Source: Ecdyonurus torrentis
Taxonomy: Eukaryota > Arthropoda > Insecta > Ephemeroptera > Heptageniidae
Reading direction: 5' to 3'
DNA length: 64,000 nt
Assembly (NCBI GenBank): GCA_949318235.1
Contig: OX439132.1
Location: 14,028,445-14,092,444 of the forward strand
The notes beneath the pieces are model-generated. The model searched no databases. It was not told where the DNA came from and was given only the letters and a program-made list of their open reading frames with translations. The position numbers and the translations under genes are program-made. Positions 53,620 through 64,000 of this stretch are shown piece by piece. Every line of letters begins with the position of its first letter. Positions within the stretch are counted from its first letter, which is position 1.

Positions 53620-54929
53620 TAATCATGTTGAGTTGTATGTAAAATATTGAGTAAAATAGAATTCTGTTATCCTTTAGATACATATTTGATGGGGGATTCA
53701 ATAGTGTAGTATATGTACGTAAATAAAAGTCACTTTATAAGCTTTATAATAGTATATAATTTCCATTTATAAAATATTCACAAAGTCAGACATACAACAT
53801 TATGTGACAATATAGTTTAATATAATGTAAATAATTTTTTAAAACTACAACTATGCAAATGAGTATTATGAAAAAAGTTATAGCATGTATATAAGCTGTG
53901 CTATATATATTATATAATTCAATAATTATTATAAATAATAATAAAATCAAGAAAACTATACATTAAGCATTATTGTTTTTATTTAATCTGTAAGGCAACC
54001 CACCTTTTTCACATTAAGAAAATTTCAATCACTGTTTTAATATTTGACTGCTTTCCAAAATCTTTAAAAAAGAGCACCAAATATAAACTGTATTATTCAT
54101 AGAGTTTATTTTTTTGTAAAATTAAAAGATTTGTAAATTAGAAACTAATATTTCTTAGCATAAAAATAATAAAATTATTATTGAATAATAAAGGAGCAAC
54201 TGTTGTGATGCCTTTTTGATCACATCCGTTTCAGTTTTAACGCACTGCGCATGCGTAGTAAGTAGAAACGGAATCACGTAAATTTGTCCTCAAAACTGTT
54301 GTTACTTTATTATTCAATATGTATTTAAATGCTAGAAGCCTCTGTTTTATTACGATAAAATATATTTTTTATATGCATTAGAAATTTAAATATTTCAGAT
54401 TTGTTAAGGCACAAAATGTAACTTAGAAAATAAAATTTAATAAAGTGCATAAGATTCCTATACAAGGAATCTTTATAATAAGCAGTGCATTTTATCACAA
54501 AAACAATAGAACTCCCCCCCCCCTCTTACTTTAATTACAATTAATTGGAAAGCAGCCAATTTTCTACAAAAGATTGCACAATGTATAATATAAAGTTTAA
54601 TATATAGTAGGCACTCAACAACAAAAAATCCATTGTGGCACAAATATAATGAAAATACACAGACAAAGTATGGCACTAAAATATTGCTCTAACCAAAAAC
54701 ATCTTAAAAACATTATAGATGTGTATTTAAGCTTTATTGTGCACATATGAAATATTAGCATTATAAGTCACAGCAAAAGTTATCATTTAAGTATCACACA
54801 CATAAGTAGCACGTAAATTTGATTACTGTTGATGGATTCCCAAAGTTTCAAAAATATTGTTGTTAACTTTGTTTATGTTGTGGGCAAATAGAAACTTGTC
54901 ACATAATAACAGGCAAAACTGGAAACTCC

Positions 54930-54930
<1 letters not shown>

Positions 54931-54971
<41 letters not shown>
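54931..54971. repeat. Poly(A) tract
   Basis: Run of about 41 A. Confidence 0.9.
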
Positions 54972-54973
<2 letters not shown>

Positions 54974-56739
54974 TACATTTGGGCAAGCTTTATCTGTTGG
55001 GGTAATGGCACATATTAAAGTTTCCATAAGTTAATATTAGTGCAGCCCAGCCTGTCAGAATCCATCTGTTTTCCTCACATACACATTTTCCTGTCTCATG
55101 TGTATCATGTAAATTTGTATAACAGTCAGTTTGCGTCAATATCCATTTACGGACTTCAAATTTACGTGATATGTGAATGATACTTTACAGTTGTTGGTTT
55201 CCTCTGGTTTAATCATGGCAATAAAATAAATGTAACACAGTTTGATGACATATAGGCACAATTAATGCAAGATTAACAACTGAATCTGAATTTTTACAAA
55301 AATGACAAATAAGCTGTTATTTTGATACTATTGTGAAGTAAGTTCAGTGAGCCTTGCATAAGAATTCAGTAGCTAATTTATTAGTTTTTTTCTTTGCTGT
55401 GACTCAAACTAAACAATAAGGATACTTTTAATATCCTACAGAAAAAAATGAAGGCATAAAGAATCACTCTTGCGATTTTTTCTATATAATAGTGTTTAAA
55501 AAAAATGTAGCTATTGTATTAATTTTAGTATTAACAATATTTACATAATAATTAAGATAAAGCATTCAGTCTTATTGCATTACATTTTCATACAAATATA
55601 ATTGTTAAAGGTACTACTTTTTTTTTTCTACGTGTTAGGATGAATATATGATAATTTCTTTATTTTTTTTTGTCATGAAAATACAAATAAGTTGTTGTTT
55701 TTTAACTGAAATAAGACATAACATGACGAATAAAGAAAATTGTAAAATAATATTGCATTCATGAATAGGGAACAAAAAAATGGCTTTATAATTTTAAATT
55801 GGCTACTCTACTAGTTCATTAATAAAAACTATTTACTTTGTTATCTTGTTTATGTCTGTGAACAAGTGCAACAAGTCACCACTAAGCATGTTCCATAATG
55901 TATAAGTTAAAGTGGTTGGAAAAAAAGATCAACAGAAAATAAAAATATTGCATATTATGGCCCTAATAGCCTTTTTATATAGAACAATATTTTTACAGTG
56001 CCATAAATTTAATTGCACAAAATTTAATCATTTGTAATAAGAGATTAGGCATATCTGTAAACCTGTTACTGAAACATTTAATAAATAATAATAAAAATGT
56101 GCTATTCCATTTAAAAAGAGGAGGTAATAATTGTATTCAAGAGCTACAAAAAAAAAAAAAAAAAATGAACAAGCTTATTGTATGCATTTAATTTAATGCA
56201 CATAAAAAATATTGCTCCATATAAATATGAACTGGTCTTAAATGTGACAAAAAAAAGAAGAATTAAATCATAATTTATAATTCATAAACATAAAATCATA
56301 CCATTTCAATAAATTAATGAACGTATCCTTATACACAAATTAAAATTTACAATAATATACAAACCATAAACTTGAAAAATATAATAGGCCTATACTACAA
56401 TACAAGAATTATAATATAGGCACTATTTATAAATATTAAAAATGGCTTCTTTGTAATAGTAATTGCTCAAAAATATTGTAACGAGCTTTTAACTCAGAAA
56501 ATTAACAGTCAGAGTTTTATGTTATACTACATTCAGTACACATCTTATCTTACTAAAGGGAGTAGAAAAAAAATGAAATCATTGTGTAAACAAGGAATAA
56601 CAGGTGCAAGAAAGTATAGGAAGTAAGAATTAAAAAGATAACATAAATAAAAGAAAATGATTTCTATAATTATTTACTTTTTTTCCCCCTACAGCATTTT
56701 TGGTACATAATACAAATTGTGTGCTAAAAATGCTGTAAA

Positions 56740-56742
<3 letters not shown>

Positions 56743-56771
<29 letters not shown>
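56743..56771. repeat. Poly(A) tract
   Basis: Run of about 28 A. Confidence 0.9.
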
Positions 56772-56773
<2 letters not shown>

Positions 56774-57116
56774 GTATTTTTTATTTAGGTATATTATAGC
56801 CTAACAATTACGATGGTTTTTATCTTTATACACATAAGAAATAAAAAGAAGAATAAAATAATCTGCCTTATACCTATATAGAGTTAGCTGCAACATTATT
56901 CCTGGTTTTAACCTTCTATATATTAGAAAGTGAGTCTCCGTATCTTATTGATACAACATATAAATTACAATTATTATTTGACATGGAGATTAGTATATTT
57001 GTCTTCAAGTGGCACTGACTATTCAGTGTATATTAATATGTATATTATATATTTACACAACCAGTGTTTAACACTTAATAATTTAATCCACTATACATAT
57101 AATATTAATTTGTGTT

Positions 57117-57122
57117 TTTATT
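57117..57122 (-). terminator. Candidate polyadenylation signal of BMPR1
   Basis: The plus strand reads TTTATT, so the minus strand reads AATAAA about 160 bases downstream of the receptor stop codon. In such AT-rich DNA this hexamer is common, so the assignment is tentative. Confidence 0.3.
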
Positions 57123-57282
57123 TTTTTTCCCGCAAGTTTTGTTAAAAAAAAAGAGTACAATACATATTTATATTTCTACATTATCTAGGTATTGTGTGTG
57201 TGTTTGTTTTTGTAATAAACTCTATAAGATTGTCATCAAAAAGAGCACCACAACTCCTCTGTATACATAGTATGTAATATTC

Positions 57283-63541
<6,259 letters not shown>

Positions 63542-64000
63542 CTGAAACATAAAAACAATGACAAAATATCAGTTTACATTGTATATCAATATTTAAAATC
63601 TAATTCTCTGTGTCTGCATGATGCTTACTCTACATGTAGTTTCATATTCATATTCTTAAGAATGACTATCATCACTTTACATCTCAACATTGAATGTGAT
63701 CCTTTGTCTGCCTACATTATTCTACAATTCTCTACGGTGTGTATGATGCCTACTCTACATGTATGTACTGTAGTTTAGTATTCTTGCTCTTGAGTATGAT
63801 TATCATCACTTTACATCTCAACATTGAATCGGATCCTTTATCTGCCTATATTATTCTACATGGTATCGTATTCATTCTCGTGCTCTCGTGCTCTTTAAGT
63901 TGCAATTACAAACAACCATGCATTACAATAAATATGGTACTGTACTTCACGTTTACATTTTTCTCTAATATATTGTCCATTTTATTTTAAAATATATTAT
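63542..64000. other. BMPR1 intron with a short duplicated block
   Basis: Expected to be the intron upstream of the ectodomain exon. It contains an imperfect direct repeat: ATCATCACTTTACATCTCAA and ATTGAATGTGATCC at about 63668, again at about 63802 with TCGGATCC, each followed by TCTGCCTA.ATTATTCTACA. No signal-peptide exon recognised. Confidence 0.5.

Larger units (their letters stand above)
53625..57282. other. Interval between COX19 and BMPR1 (tail to tail)
   Basis: AT-rich with two long poly(A) tracts and a short GC patch CGCACTGCGCATGCGTAGTA at about 54240 (an NRF1-like GCGCATGCG core). No coding region seen; part is probably BMPR1 3' UTR. Confidence 0.6.

Overview
The window is very AT-rich eukaryotic nuclear DNA from an invertebrate animal. 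The evidence is GT-AG introns in every multi-exon gene, a BMP type I receptor, a Lark/RBM4 protein, a tandem-C2 synaptotagmin-like protein, abundant AT/CT/poly(A) microsatellites and many short DNA-transposon relics. An AT-rich cnidarian such as Hydra would fit, but nothing seen here fixes the phylum.

Layout. Positions 1-33,000 hold no protein gene I can support. This part contains microsatellites, a CRE-bearing GC-richer island near 1.7 kb, a possible tRNA-derived SINE at 4.6 kb, a tRNA-like relic at 25.9 kb, and a 4.4-kb foldback element (13,321-17,765) whose long inverted arms are built partly of 72-bp tandem repeats and which is bracketed by a 9-bp target-site duplication. From about 33 kb the window is genic: FBXL15-like F-box/LRR gene (+, 5 coding exons, 34,698-36,709); a synaptotagmin-like gene (-, 6 coding exons, 40,468-44,973); a Lark/RBM4 RNA-binding protein (-, 8 coding exons, 48,180-52,402); a single-exon COX19 (+, 53,163-53,402), head-to-head with Lark across about 760 bp; and a BMP type I receptor (-, 7 coding exons visible, 57,283-63,541) whose signal-peptide exon was not found and probably lies past the right edge. 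I rebuilt the exons from splice signals, frame continuity and remembered family sequences. All junction phases agree, giving about 287, 544, 365 and 79 complete residues for the first four genes.

The genes do not form one pathway. BMPR1 and FBXL15 can both touch BMP signalling (FBXL15 is known to target the Smurf1 ubiquitin ligase in vertebrates), but their proximity is probably coincidental. The introns and flanks carry a striking density of palindromic mobile elements: a 1,374-bp non-autonomous hAT element with a perfect 8-bp duplication, a 109-bp MITE with a TTA duplication, a 90-bp perfect hairpin with a 9-bp duplication, and several related hairpins.

Most unusual observations: the foldback element and its dispersed relatives, which share a conserved module ending in an ATG followed by a short basic peptide start; the canonical DFG motif in the BMPR1 kinase, where type I receptors normally have DLG; the identical intron position in both RRMs of Lark; and the excess of TGACGTCA palindromes.
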